Assembly (NCBI GenBank): GCA_002726235.1
Contig: PBSN01000008.1
Span: 386,635 to 450,634, forward strand
Origin: Nitrospiraceae bacterium
GTDB taxonomy: Bacteria > Nitrospirota > Nitrospiria > Nitrospirales > UBA2166
Direction: 5' to 3'
DNA length: 64,000 nucleotides
Below are positions 18,383 through 28,024 of this stretch, one piece after another (the stretch's first letter is position 1; each line of letters opens with the position of its first letter). The notes under the pieces are model-generated. The model ran no database searches and was not told where the DNA came from. It was given only the letters and a program-made list of their open reading frames with translations. The translations under genes and the position numbers were made by a program.

Positions 18383-19204
18383 TTATAAAACATCGGCAAA
18401 TGCGGGTTTGGATCGCATGAAAAATAGATACCCAAATGCGGCAACCATCACCATGACACACGTCAATATGAGCAATCCTGCTATGTCTGGAACAGTCCCT
18501 TCAATGATTGCAAGTCGATAACCTTTGACCAGATGGGCCATAGGATTGATCACCAACAGTATCTTCAACGATTCCGGAACTAGTTCGGCCGGATAAATGA
18601 TAGGCGTGAGAAACATCCACATCTGGGTACCCAAGCCAATCGCATGCCCTGTATCACGTACGAATACCCCAAGACATGCAATCGTCCAAGTTAATCCAAT
18701 CGTAAACAAAAGCTGAAGACACACCAACAGCGGAACAAACACGACCGTCCACGTCAATGGTGTAAAAAATACGCCGACTACACCCAGCAATAATGTAAAT
18801 CCAATCCCAAGCTGAATCATTCCGGAAAGTGATACTGATAAAGGGAGAATCTCCACCGGAAAAATGATACGCTGCACAAAATGTGCGTTTTCTCGTATCA
18901 GCGATGCTGATCGATTCAGCGCGTCGCTAAATGTAAGCCAAGGAATCATGCCACACAGAAAATACACTACAAAATCAGCACTTCGCCCTCCCCCGAAACG
19001 TACCTTAAGGATTGTCGAGAAGACAAATGTAAAGATAAGGATGATACAAAGTGGCGTGATGACCGCCCAGGTAAACCCCATTGTCGTCCCTTTGTATTTT
19101 CCAACAAAGTCTTTGCGAATAAAGTCCGCAATAAGGCTTCGCGACCGATAGAGAGAGAGCAACAATGTGAATTTAAGCACGGCACGCTTCCTGGCTCGCA
19201 TCAC
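18383..19204 (-). CDS. Polysaccharide ABC transporter permease (Wzm-like)
   Basis: LIADFIRKDFVGKYKGTTMGFTWAVITPLCIILIFTFVFS; six-TM ABC-2 type. Confidence 0.88.
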   Translation of the reverse strand: MMRARKRAVLKFTLLLSLYRSRSLIADFIRKDFVGKYKGTTMGFTWAVITPLCIILIFTFVFSTILKVRFGGGRSADFVVYFLCGMIPWLTFSDALNRSASLIRENAHFVQRIIFPVEILPLSVSLSGMIQLGIGFTLLLGVVGVFFTPLTWTVVFVPLLVCLQLLFTIGLTWTIACLGVFVRDTGHAIGLGTQMWMFLTPIIYPAELVPESLKILLVINPMAHLVKGYRLAIIEGTVPDIAGLLILTCVMVMVAAFGYLFFMRSKPAFADVL

Positions 19205-19210
19205 GCTGCA

Positions 19211-20032
19211 TCACGTCTCAAAAGAATAACCGGACAAAAAATCATAGGATGCCATCTGCGCACGCACCCGCTCGATGTCGTCCTGATCCCAATCAATCTT
19301 ATGGCGACTCTTGTTTGGGGAAGAAAACACAACCTGAGAACATGCCGTCGTATAGTCGTCCGGACAATTAATCCCCAAAAACTTACACAGGGTCTGTAAC
19401 CACAAAACTGGGCGTTCAATCATTGCTTCATGAGGAATATCGAGCATGTCTTCGCTCGCCACTCGTCGCTTAATATCTGCCACTGTCTGATACAGTAGAA
19501 AATGCTCTTCAATAAGGCTTTGAAAATCTACCGTCCCGTGTCGCAAACGCTTCAAGTACTTGGTCGCGATATTATCGTAGGGGTTCCGAATGACATGGAT
19601 CAATTTCACTGGAAGAGCAATCGTTTGCTCCAACTTCCACAGAAGTTTGGGGTCATCACGCAAATGCAAGGTGGCTTGCTGCCCCTTCTTATCTCCAATC
19701 ACACGCATCGAGGTGAAGCGGCCTTGCCATTGATTGGAAACACCGTACAAATGGCCTCCCCGCGCCCTCCCGCGCTGCACACTCAACTGAGAATTGTGGA
19801 GAATTAACTCAAAGAGATGTTGTTTTCCAATGCCGTCTTGAATATATTTCATGGCATCAAGTTGATCGGCAATAATCACATTGGGATGAGCATCAAGCAA
19901 TGCCCCAATAAGTGAGTGTCCGCTTCGTGCATAGCCAACAAACATGCAGTAGGTAGCGATGTCGTCAAAGATCGTTGAACTGTCCATCCTGCCCTGGGGA
20001 GAAATCAAATGCTGTTTTGACATCACTAGCAA
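19211..20032 (-). CDS. Sulfotransferase family protein
   Basis: MFVGYARSGHSLIGALLDAHPN; KLIHVIRNPYDNIATKYLKR. Confidence 0.82.
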   Translation of the reverse strand: MLVMSKQHLISPQGRMDSSTIFDDIATYCMFVGYARSGHSLIGALLDAHPNVIIADQLDAMKYIQDGIGKQHLFELILHNSQLSVQRGRARGGHLYGVSNQWQGRFTSMRVIGDKKGQQATLHLRDDPKLLWKLEQTIALPVKLIHVIRNPYDNIATKYLKRLRHGTVDFQSLIEEHFLLYQTVADIKRRVASEDMLDIPHEAMIERPVLWLQTLCKFLGINCPDDYTTACSQVVFSSPNKSRHKIDWDQDDIERVRAQMASYDFLSGYSFET

Positions 20033-20081
20033 TCTAAAACAACATACTTCGATTGAAACATTCTACTGCCCGCCCTTACTA

Positions 20082-20936
20082 TCAATCATAGGAATATCCA
20101 TTCAAAAAACTAAACGGTTTCATCTTCTCACAAACTATCTCAATATCTTCCGGTTCCCATTCGATATCATTTCGAGTTTTGCGAGGCGCCCGAAACACAA
20201 TCTGCGAGCACTGTTCAGCATAGTCGGTCGGACACTCAATCCCCAAGAACTCACACACGGTCTGTAAACATTGAGCCGGATCTTCAATCATCAATTCATG
20301 GTAGATTTCAAGGTATTCCTCCTCACTTAACTTACCTTTCACATCAGAAACGGTTTGACATTGGGCAAAGTGTTGTTCGATGACATGCCGAAGGTTTGCT
20401 GGTCCGCGTTGCAAACGTCTGCGATACTTAGTAGCAATATTGTCATAGGGATTTCTCACAACATGAAATATCTTCAGGGGAAGTTCAATCGTCTTGCGTA
20501 GTATTTGAAGCAGCTCGGGATTTTCTCGAAGCCGCAAACTCGACTTGCCTCCCTTTTTGTCCCCAATAACACGTAAGGTCGTATATCTCCCCTGCCACTG
20601 ATCCTTGATTTCATAGCTATACCCAGTCGCTTTGCGCCCACGAAACGCGTGAGCTTTGGAATTTTCCCGCAACAGATGAAAGATCTGATATTTCGTAAAA
20701 CCCGCGTGAACATACTTAAGCACATCAAGTTCATGAGCTAGGATGACATTCGGGTGTGCATCAAGCAATGCACCAAATAAAGATGTTCCGCTTCGGGCAT
20801 AGCCGAGAAACATGCAGAATGTCTCAAGCTGCGTAAATTGAGCACGATGTTTTATCCCACCATATCCCGAAAGAAGATACCCCTTTATCAACTCTAAAAC
20901 ACTGGACCCAATGGGATTGTGGGAGAAAAGACTCAT
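20082..20936 (-). CDS. Sulfotransferase family protein, close paralogue of 19211..20032
   Basis: MFLGYARSGTSLFGALLDAHPN; KIFHVVRNPYDNIATKYRRR. Confidence 0.82.
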   Translation of the reverse strand: MSLFSHNPIGSSVLELIKGYLLSGYGGIKHRAQFTQLETFCMFLGYARSGTSLFGALLDAHPNVILAHELDVLKYVHAGFTKYQIFHLLRENSKAHAFRGRKATGYSYEIKDQWQGRYTTLRVIGDKKGGKSSLRLRENPELLQILRKTIELPLKIFHVVRNPYDNIATKYRRRLQRGPANLRHVIEQHFAQCQTVSDVKGKLSEEEYLEIYHELMIEDPAQCLQTVCEFLGIECPTDYAEQCSQIVFRAPRKTRNDIEWEPEDIEIVCEKMKPFSFLNGYSYD

Positions 20937-21838
20937 TGCTGATGAAACGTCGCCGCATATCGTTGCTCAAACAACGCAGTTGCAAATCGATAAAGTTCAC
21001 TATCAAGAGATGTATAGGATTCAATCTGAGCTATGGTTTCGTGCGAAAGGGTTTCCTCCGTAAGTGCTGGATCGCGTAGCGCGTTCAGATGGGGAACATC
21101 CATCGTAGTCGTCCAGCCAAACGTAGCTAGCAAAAGCTCCATCGACTCCGCAAAACGATCTGTAATACCAACAAATTCAAACGAGGCAAGACGCTGCTTG
21201 GCTTTTTCCAGTAGCTCATCATCACTCATATTTGTCGTTGTATAGGAAAGCAACTTTGCTTGTTTTGGAAGAATTTCTTTCCCATCGTCATCGTAATATG
21301 TTTGGGTTAGATCAAAATCTATTGCAAGATTACGTACTTGAAAGTTGGTAATAAGTCGTCGCGTCGGAGGAAAGGAAAGAAAATCCTCAATGGTTACGTT
21401 GGGATCAAGAAACCGCTCATGGCCCACTGATTTCCTGACACGATTTCGCATCAAATTTTTAAAACGTGAGATTGTTCGGCTAACCGGTTCCCGAATCATC
21501 GTGATAACACGAGGCACTTGCGGAAGCAATGCGATGAGTGTATGGCCTAGATGACCGGCAAACAATGAGTAATTAGCAAGTTCATTTTTGTCCCGCTTCA
21601 CGATATCGGCAAGTTCATGCATGTAAGAGAATGGCGCGATATGATCTTTTGAAAACTGTTCCTCAATGACGGATCGTAGCGAAGTTCCGGCCGTTTTTGG
21701 AATGTGGAGAAAGTAAGTTTGAGTTTTTTTAGCTTCGTTATGCATCAGCTTTTTCGACTCATCATTCAGCGCAACCGTATGATCATGGCGAGACCAATAT
21801 GTTTTGTAGCATGCGGTGATAGCGTCGTCCAAATACAA
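20933..21838 (-). CDS. Sulfotransferase family 2-like protein
   Basis: TYFLHIPKTAGTSLRSVIEEQF; RVITMIREPVSRTISRF. Confidence 0.82.
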   Translation of the reverse strand: MYLDDAITACYKTYWSRHDHTVALNDESKKLMHNEAKKTQTYFLHIPKTAGTSLRSVIEEQFSKDHIAPFSYMHELADIVKRDKNELANYSLFAGHLGHTLIALLPQVPRVITMIREPVSRTISRFKNLMRNRVRKSVGHERFLDPNVTIEDFLSFPPTRRLITNFQVRNLAIDFDLTQTYYDDDGKEILPKQAKLLSYTTTNMSDDELLEKAKQRLASFEFVGITDRFAESMELLLATFGWTTTMDVPHLNALRDPALTEETLSHETIAQIESYTSLDSELYRFATALFEQRYAATFHQQ

Positions 21839-21937
21839 TTTTTAGGTTGTTGTAATTGTGGCGCAGGGTAAGACGCAAAGACGGCCGAAGCGGAAGATAT
21901 CTTGAAATACGTAAAGATCGATCCCATAGCAACACTG

Positions 21938-22756
21938 TCATGAGGCAAAAGGGAAGTGTCCTGAAAAATTATGTTCAAATATTTCAGTAGCAAACCTATA
22001 CAACTCAGCATCAAGCGATGTACATGCCTGTATATCAGCAAGCGTCTGATTCGAGAGTGGCCGAGCAAGCCCAAGTGACGTAGATGAGGCATTGAGAAAC
22101 GGGCTATCCATCGTGCCCTCCCAGCCAAATGTTGAACACAAAAGATCAAGCGAGTCTCTAAATCGCTCGGTAACTCCCACAAATTCAAACGAGGCTAGGC
22201 GCCTTTTGGCCCTGCTCAACAAATCATGATCACTCAACCCCGTTGATGTATAAGCGAAGAGTTTGTTCATCTTCGGAACAATAGGATTGCCGGAAAAATC
22301 TGTATAAGTCTTGGTTAAATCAAAATCCTGTGCAAGATTGCGAACCTGAAAATTTGTGATGAGTCGTCGTGTGGGTTCAAATGCCAAAAAATCATCAATG
22401 CTGACATCAGGATCTAAAAAACGATTGTGCCCCCACGGAGCGCGTCCCGAACGTGCAGCATGTAGCCTCATATAGTTGAATCGTGAAATCGTGCGTGCAA
22501 CAGGATCACGAAGCATAGTAATCACGCGTGGCGGCGTTGGAAGAAGAGAGAGCAGGGTATACCCCATATGTCCCGCAATCACTGGATAGGTGGCAAGCTC
22601 ACTGACGTCCCGTCTCACCACGTCCGCCAATTCCTGCATGACAGAACAGGGACAGATTTCTTCGGGTTCAAATTGAGCTTCAATTATTTTTCGAAGAGAC
22701 GTTCCAGCTGTTTTTGGAATATGGAGAAAGTAGATTTGCCGTAGATCTGCCGTCAT
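21938..22756 (-). CDS. Sulfotransferase family 2-like protein, close paralogue of 20933..21838
   Basis: IYFLHIPKTAGTSLRKIIEAQF; RVITMLRDPVARTISRF. Confidence 0.82.
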   Translation of the reverse strand: MTADLRQIYFLHIPKTAGTSLRKIIEAQFEPEEICPCSVMQELADVVRRDVSELATYPVIAGHMGYTLLSLLPTPPRVITMLRDPVARTISRFNYMRLHAARSGRAPWGHNRFLDPDVSIDDFLAFEPTRRLITNFQVRNLAQDFDLTKTYTDFSGNPIVPKMNKLFAYTSTGLSDHDLLSRAKRRLASFEFVGVTERFRDSLDLLCSTFGWEGTMDSPFLNASSTSLGLARPLSNQTLADIQACTSLDAELYRFATEIFEHNFSGHFPFAS

Positions 22757-22788
22757 TGGAAGGGCGAAATCGTGTCTCGAAGTCGTAG

Positions 22789-24195
22789 CTACCTAAAACA
22801 CCTGACAATGTCATGACGGCACGGCGACAAGACAACATCCAGTATCATAGGCTCGGTCAGGTTAAGCATGACAAACGATTTCTCCTTTTGAAACCCCTTT
22901 GTTTTTGTCACAACTCGGTATTCACCCTCCGGAAGTCCGGTAAAAAAATAACGCCCTTCCTCGTCAGTCAAAGCTTTGTGCTTGAATACCGTTTTCCCAT
23001 CATTTCGCTGTTTGAGTACAATTTGCGCGCCAAGCACGGCCTTTTCATCGCCCTCATCATCTACACGCGTCACCATGCCACTTAATGCTGTTGACGCATT
23101 GCCTGACGGAGGAACGAGCCGAAACACCGCATCAAACGTCGTGTAGTAGAGATTACCATCGGCTCCAGTTTTCACATCTAAAGTCCCGACAGGCCCTTCA
23201 TCTACAAAATTTTCCAATACACCAACCTGATCATAGGATGGAGGCATAAGTTTGATGCGTTGCACCCGACCAGTATTACAGTCGGTAAAAAAAAGATCAT
23301 TGCGGTATTGCTCCGGAAAGGTATTCCCAGAATAAAAGTCCATTCCGGTTGGACAAATGGATGGGTTGAAGTTGACAATTGGGTCGATAAAGATTGTGTT
23401 GGGTGTTTCACAGCCCCCCATGCAAATGGGCCAACCATAGTTTCCGCCTGCCTTCAACAGGTTAATCTCATCATCATTTCTCCCATTCTCGCTGAAGAAT
23501 ACTCTCCCAGTTATGGGATGAACGGCAATGCCAAAACTATTGCGGATTCCAGATGCAAAAACGGGAGAGCCTTCACTAGGATTGTCCACAGGAATCGACC
23601 CATCCGCATTCACCCGAATGATCTTACCCTGTACGACCTCATCGTCCTGCGCAAGATCTTGAAATCCCGTATCCCCTCTGGTAATCAATAAAGTATTGTC
23701 GGGTAAAAATACAATCCGTCCACCATTATGTTTACCGTCTCCTGGCTGCCTCAAGATTTCAACTTCATCAATTCCAATCCCTTCAACATCACGAAACCGT
23801 GATACCACGATTTCAGTAGGGGTTGGTGTATACAGCACATACAGAAACTGGTTGGTGGCAAAGTCAGGATCAGCAGTCAAAGCAAGCAACCCCAGTCCAC
23901 GAGCACCTCCAACATCAAACGACGTCGCGACAGTAAGCGTGACAAAGGGCTCCGGCTCGAGAATGCCATCCTTGAGCACACGAACCGACCCGGTAAGCAA
24001 CTCGGCATAGAAGAGCCGACCATCGGGAACTGGTGCAAGAGAGACTGGAATCGCAGCGTCTGTGACGAGGGTCTCGACCTGAAAACCTATCGGTGGATGT
24101 GAATCCACCTCTGAAACACCAAGCAGCGCAAAAAAACAGACCCACATAAGACGTAGCATGATGAACCTCTCACGCTGGCTGCTGGCACTCCACAA
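22789..24195 (-). CDS. PQQ-dependent sugar dehydrogenase-like propeller with C-terminal carboxypeptidase-regulatory-like domain
   Basis: RGLLALTADPDFATNQFLYVLYT; KHNGGRIVFLPD; RNSFGIAVHPITGRVFFSENGRNDDEINLLKAGGNYGWP; C-terminal ALSGMVTRVDD..AQIVLKQ..TDEEGRYFFTGLPEGEYRV. Confidence 0.85.
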   Translation of the reverse strand: MWSASSQRERFIMLRLMWVCFFALLGVSEVDSHPPIGFQVETLVTDAAIPVSLAPVPDGRLFYAELLTGSVRVLKDGILEPEPFVTLTVATSFDVGGARGLGLLALTADPDFATNQFLYVLYTPTPTEIVVSRFRDVEGIGIDEVEILRQPGDGKHNGGRIVFLPDNTLLITRGDTGFQDLAQDDEVVQGKIIRVNADGSIPVDNPSEGSPVFASGIRNSFGIAVHPITGRVFFSENGRNDDEINLLKAGGNYGWPICMGGCETPNTIFIDPIVNFNPSICPTGMDFYSGNTFPEQYRNDLFFTDCNTGRVQRIKLMPPSYDQVGVLENFVDEGPVGTLDVKTGADGNLYYTTFDAVFRLVPPSGNASTALSGMVTRVDDEGDEKAVLGAQIVLKQRNDGKTVFKHKALTDEEGRYFFTGLPEGEYRVVTKTKGFQKEKSFVMLNLTEPMILDVVLSPCRHDIVRCFR

Positions 24196-24234
24196 CTACG
24201 CAATACATTTGACCTAACCTCATATAGCGTATAG

Positions 24235-27036
24235 CTAATTTCCAACAGCTGTACCCTGAACAATAGTCACATCTTGGCATGAGGAGTTGGATTGTGGACA
24301 CGTTTGCCCATCCCAAACGGATAAGCGAACTGGGATCCCAACAATACTAATCGTATACGCAAAACCTCCAAGCACTGGGTCAACTATCGGCAACCCCGCC
24401 TCCCCCAGAACCGCTACCAACGCATCTGGGCTAAAAGTAAGTGAACCCGGAGCAACTCCCGTAGTTAACACACCGTTATTTGTTAATGGCGTTGTTGATA
24501 CCACCTCGAGTCCATCCTCATCCCTACCAACAAAAGCAATCCTGGTCGCCGAGAGATCGATCAGAACAGATTCTTTGGACACGGCAAACGTCACTGGCGA
24601 AAAACTCGCGGTCGATACTTTAGGATTGCCAAGAACATCGAGCCCTATAACCAGCGCGCCACTGCGTGTGCCCGTTCCTTGATCTGGATGAACGGTAAAG
24701 TCAAATTTTACAGTCGCCGCATTCAGCGAATTCCCTGGAACTCCCAGAGTCGCCACAGCAGCGCTAATCTCGTTGACAGAAACAAACTGCACTTGACTGT
24801 CATCACGCATCACAAGGCCATTCCCCAGCAAAGTTATACTGAAATTGTCCTTTCCTAAGATAATCTCCCCCAAATTGGTAATACCACCTGGTACAGCCAG
24901 TACGGCTTGAGAACTGTTCGTCACATCACCACTCGTCACAGATGCCCGAATGGTAAACGGATTCGTCGCACACAATACCCCATTTGGTCCAGCAGGCACG
25001 TTAAGCACGGTGAACGATCCATCCGCACGAGTCATCACCGGTCCAACACCTGGAAGAGTCACCGCCACTCCAGCAACCGGTGTTACGGCAATGTTCTGCG
25101 AGCGCACAAGCCCAACTACCGTAGTACGTCGACAGGGAGAAGATGTAATCGCAGTGTGATACCACCCAAGCTTAAGTGGAGTTGGAAGCGGACCACACTG
25201 GACCTTGTCATCCAAATCATTCGCCTCGCCGTCCGTATCAACATCTATCACAGTGCACGAATCCCCAATCGGCTGCAACAGGCCATTCTTAATCCCATTG
25301 AGCGTTGGTACGTCGGCCACATTAAATCTATCAATATTGTCAAAGACAACGGACAGCACCGACCCAGCAGGACAATTCACATCTATCCCACTCGGATGAA
25401 ACGTTCCAAGCAATGTGGAACTCTGACCAGGTGGTAATGGAATCGGAAGCATGGCTGGATTAACCCTTGTGATTGAAAGCAATGGTGAATCCATTACTGG
25501 CGGCATAAGCAAGCATCCTTCGGAAAATCGAAGTTTGAGACCAGCATTGTTCACCACAAGCGACTCACCAAACTTCACCTGAAATACTCCCTCCCCGACA
25601 TCAGCGATGAGGTTAGACGGATCACTCAAATTTACCGCTCCATCGAGATCAAGTTCTGGCAAAGATACATCACGGAATACATTATCTACTCCGCCATTTA
25701 TAAAAACGGGCAAATCACGAATCGTCAGAAACTGTCCACTAGTGCCTCCATCCACCGTGACGTCTGTTGCGCGTATCCCAGCAAAAACGTCTGTTGCGCG
25801 TGCCCCATCAAAGGTAACCCTCGTCACCCCCGTCGCCCCAACGGGAACACTCATTCGAAATAGGCCATTGGCATTTGTCTCTCCCGTGATGAGTCCTGTC
25901 CCAAGTTGGACACTGACCCCCGATAATGCATTCCCAACTCCATCAAACACACGGCCTCGAAAAACCGTTCCAAATTCTCCGGAAGCAACTATGGCAACCC
26001 CTGTTGCACCAAAATTCGACGCAACTGCGTCAACATCGAGCATATTAATAACATCGTCAGAAATCAGATCGAGCCCATCAAGATATCCCACCTCACCTGC
26101 TCGTACTCCCAAGCGGTTTATCAAGATGGGAACATCCAAGCCATCAACCAAACCATCATCATTGGTGTCTGCAATTGAAGCATCAACCAAGGGTTCTTTC
26201 ACGGTGCCAACTTGAAGATCAAACGTTATTGCAACTTTATTTCCCGCAAAGTCTTTCGCAAAAATCTGCAATGGAATCGGTTCCGTATCAAGAGGGGTAA
26301 ACGAGACACGGATGGTAAACACACCATCCCCAGCCAAAACATCTCCCCCAGTTCCATCATCGAGAAGTCGACCAAGTTTTCCCGCACGCCTTCTGGCCCC
26401 AGGTTCAGCTAATTGATATAACTTGACATTCTTGAGGTCACCAATTGGGAAGCCGATCGTTTTATCCGCCTGGGGATCCAGAACCCTCACCGAAACCACA
26501 ACAACTTGTTTTCCACCTTGAGGGTCGAGAACGCTTGGCTGCACAGTGAGTTCACTCAACACAGGGGTAGCTGTGTGGTTGACAATCGAAAGAATGGCAC
26601 CGCGTTTGGTTTGATTCCTTTCCTGATCCGTTGCCTTTACTTTTAGAAACACACGTTCTGCAACCTCAGTATCCACAATCAACTGAGCCGTGAAACGCCC
26701 ATCTTCCGCTACCTCATCACCTCCAGTACCATCGTCAGTTAACTTCACTGTTTTCTTGGTCACACCTTTGCGGTTCACCACAACCTTCACAGTTTTGAGA
26801 TTCAAATCCGGATCAAACACAAGCGCGGATACCGTGACCACCTGTACGCCTATGCCTTGCTCCAGCACTGTAGGCTCAACGGTCACATCACTCAATGTGG
26901 GAGGTAGCGCTACCACGATGCTTGGAAGACACACCACCCCACATGCCACTATGAACACAACCAGTAACGGAAAACGCGCCAAATAATTCGATGTGATTAA
27001 TTTGACATATGCCACGCCGCATTGTATCACAGACAC
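24235..27036 (-). CDS. Large secreted multi-domain protein (Ig-like/choice-of-anchor repeats, dockerin-like Ca-binding segment, carboxypeptidase-regulatory-like domains)
   Basis: TNDDGLVDGLDVPILINRLG..LDLISDDVINMLDVDAVASNFGATG; two 'VSVQLGTG..TGETNANGLFRMSVPVG' type modules. Confidence 0.72.
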   Translation of the reverse strand: MSVIQCGVAYVKLITSNYLARFPLLVVFIVACGVVCLPSIVVALPPTLSDVTVEPTVLEQGIGVQVVTVSALVFDPDLNLKTVKVVVNRKGVTKKTVKLTDDGTGGDEVAEDGRFTAQLIVDTEVAERVFLKVKATDQERNQTKRGAILSIVNHTATPVLSELTVQPSVLDPQGGKQVVVVSVRVLDPQADKTIGFPIGDLKNVKLYQLAEPGARRRAGKLGRLLDDGTGGDVLAGDGVFTIRVSFTPLDTEPIPLQIFAKDFAGNKVAITFDLQVGTVKEPLVDASIADTNDDGLVDGLDVPILINRLGVRAGEVGYLDGLDLISDDVINMLDVDAVASNFGATGVAIVASGEFGTVFRGRVFDGVGNALSGVSVQLGTGLITGETNANGLFRMSVPVGATGVTRVTFDGARATDVFAGIRATDVTVDGGTSGQFLTIRDLPVFINGGVDNVFRDVSLPELDLDGAVNLSDPSNLIADVGEGVFQVKFGESLVVNNAGLKLRFSEGCLLMPPVMDSPLLSITRVNPAMLPIPLPPGQSSTLLGTFHPSGIDVNCPAGSVLSVVFDNIDRFNVADVPTLNGIKNGLLQPIGDSCTVIDVDTDGEANDLDDKVQCGPLPTPLKLGWYHTAITSSPCRRTTVVGLVRSQNIAVTPVAGVAVTLPGVGPVMTRADGSFTVLNVPAGPNGVLCATNPFTIRASVTSGDVTNSSQAVLAVPGGITNLGEIILGKDNFSITLLGNGLVMRDDSQVQFVSVNEISAAVATLGVPGNSLNAATVKFDFTVHPDQGTGTRSGALVIGLDVLGNPKVSTASFSPVTFAVSKESVLIDLSATRIAFVGRDEDGLEVVSTTPLTNNGVLTTGVAPGSLTFSPDALVAVLGEAGLPIVDPVLGGFAYTISIVGIPVRLSVWDGQTCPQSNSSCQDVTIVQGTAVGN
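25760..25801. repeat. 15-bp direct repeat with 27-bp period inside the 933-aa gene
   Basis: ACGTCTGTTGCGCGT at 25760-25774 and 25787-25801. Confidence 0.85.
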
Positions 27037-27148
27037 TTAAGTAACCTCACTGTGAGAATAGTCGCAACCACGGATAGTCGCAACGGTTTCCTCCTCATTC
27101 ATCAATATGCGGAAACCGAAGAAACGTCAGAATGAGATAGAAACATTT

Positions 27149-28024
27149 TTACAGATCATGATATCCAAACCACGCGGCAGAAGCAGCACACATCGATTCG
27201 ATACACTTTTTCTCTTCTATGCTCATCGCGCAACGCTCCTCCTCATTATTCCGGCTCACCAACGGTTTAACCGATCCAATCATCTGGTCTGGAAAAAACT
27301 GCTGGTAGATCCGCTGCAAATGAGGAAGAGGATCGACAATCAAATCTTCATATCTGATGATCGTATCGAAATCCGCACACATGATAATCTCTGTCGCCAA
27401 ATAGTTCCATAGGCCAGCTCGTCTGGTCGACTCATCTGCAACTGCAGCTAGCTTAAGCAGAATAGCCCTCTGTCGTTCATCGGCAAATTTAAACACCGCT
27501 GAATTGAGAATAGTCGCATGTCGAAGATGAGAAAAGGTCTTCTTCCAGGACCCAATGGTGTAATAGGGATGTCTCACCAGGATCACTATTTTCGCTCCTG
27601 GAAATACCCTGCGGATAGTCATCAATTGCGTCAAGTATGCGAGAGGGTTCTTCGTTCCTAACACAAAATCTTCGCGGGTTACCAGTGGGCGGTATAAACG
27701 ACGCTCCCCGTCATTCCAAGTATCGGAGACAACCATATTATCCACACACTGATTTTCAATCGCCTCGCCATTGGCGATCTTCGTTCGCCATGTCTTATAT
27801 GAAGAAAAAAATCCTTCTAATGATGGGGTTTCAAATAAAAAGGGAAGTTCACGAGGCTCGTTAAGAATGGCGAGATTTGGGAGATGATCGAGTAGATGTG
27901 CCAGTAAACTGGTCCCACTGCGTGGGATACCCGTAATAAAGAGCATTCGCTCAGATTCCTGAACAGTGAGGGTGAACGGTGGTGATGGATGCTGTTGACT
28001 CATGACATGTCTGGTAGACATCAC
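27149..28024 (-). CDS. Sulfotransferase family protein
   Basis: LFITGIPRSGTSLLAHLLDHLPN; KIVILVRHPYYTIGSWKK. Confidence 0.82.
   Translation of the reverse strand: MMSTRHVMSQQHPSPPFTLTVQESERMLFITGIPRSGTSLLAHLLDHLPNLAILNEPRELPFLFETPSLEGFFSSYKTWRTKIANGEAIENQCVDNMVVSDTWNDGERRLYRPLVTREDFVLGTKNPLAYLTQLMTIRRVFPGAKIVILVRHPYYTIGSWKKTFSHLRHATILNSAVFKFADERQRAILLKLAAVADESTRRAGLWNYLATEIIMCADFDTIIRYEDLIVDPLPHLQRIYQQFFPDQMIGSVKPLVSRNNEEERCAMSIEEKKCIESMCAASAAWFGYHDL

Noticed and set aside
25607-26215. 202-aa plus-strand ORF (and 24907..25437, 176 aa)
   Set aside because: Antisense shadows of the 933-aa secreted-protein gene; low-complexity Ser/Thr/Pro or Arg composition typical of antisense frames.
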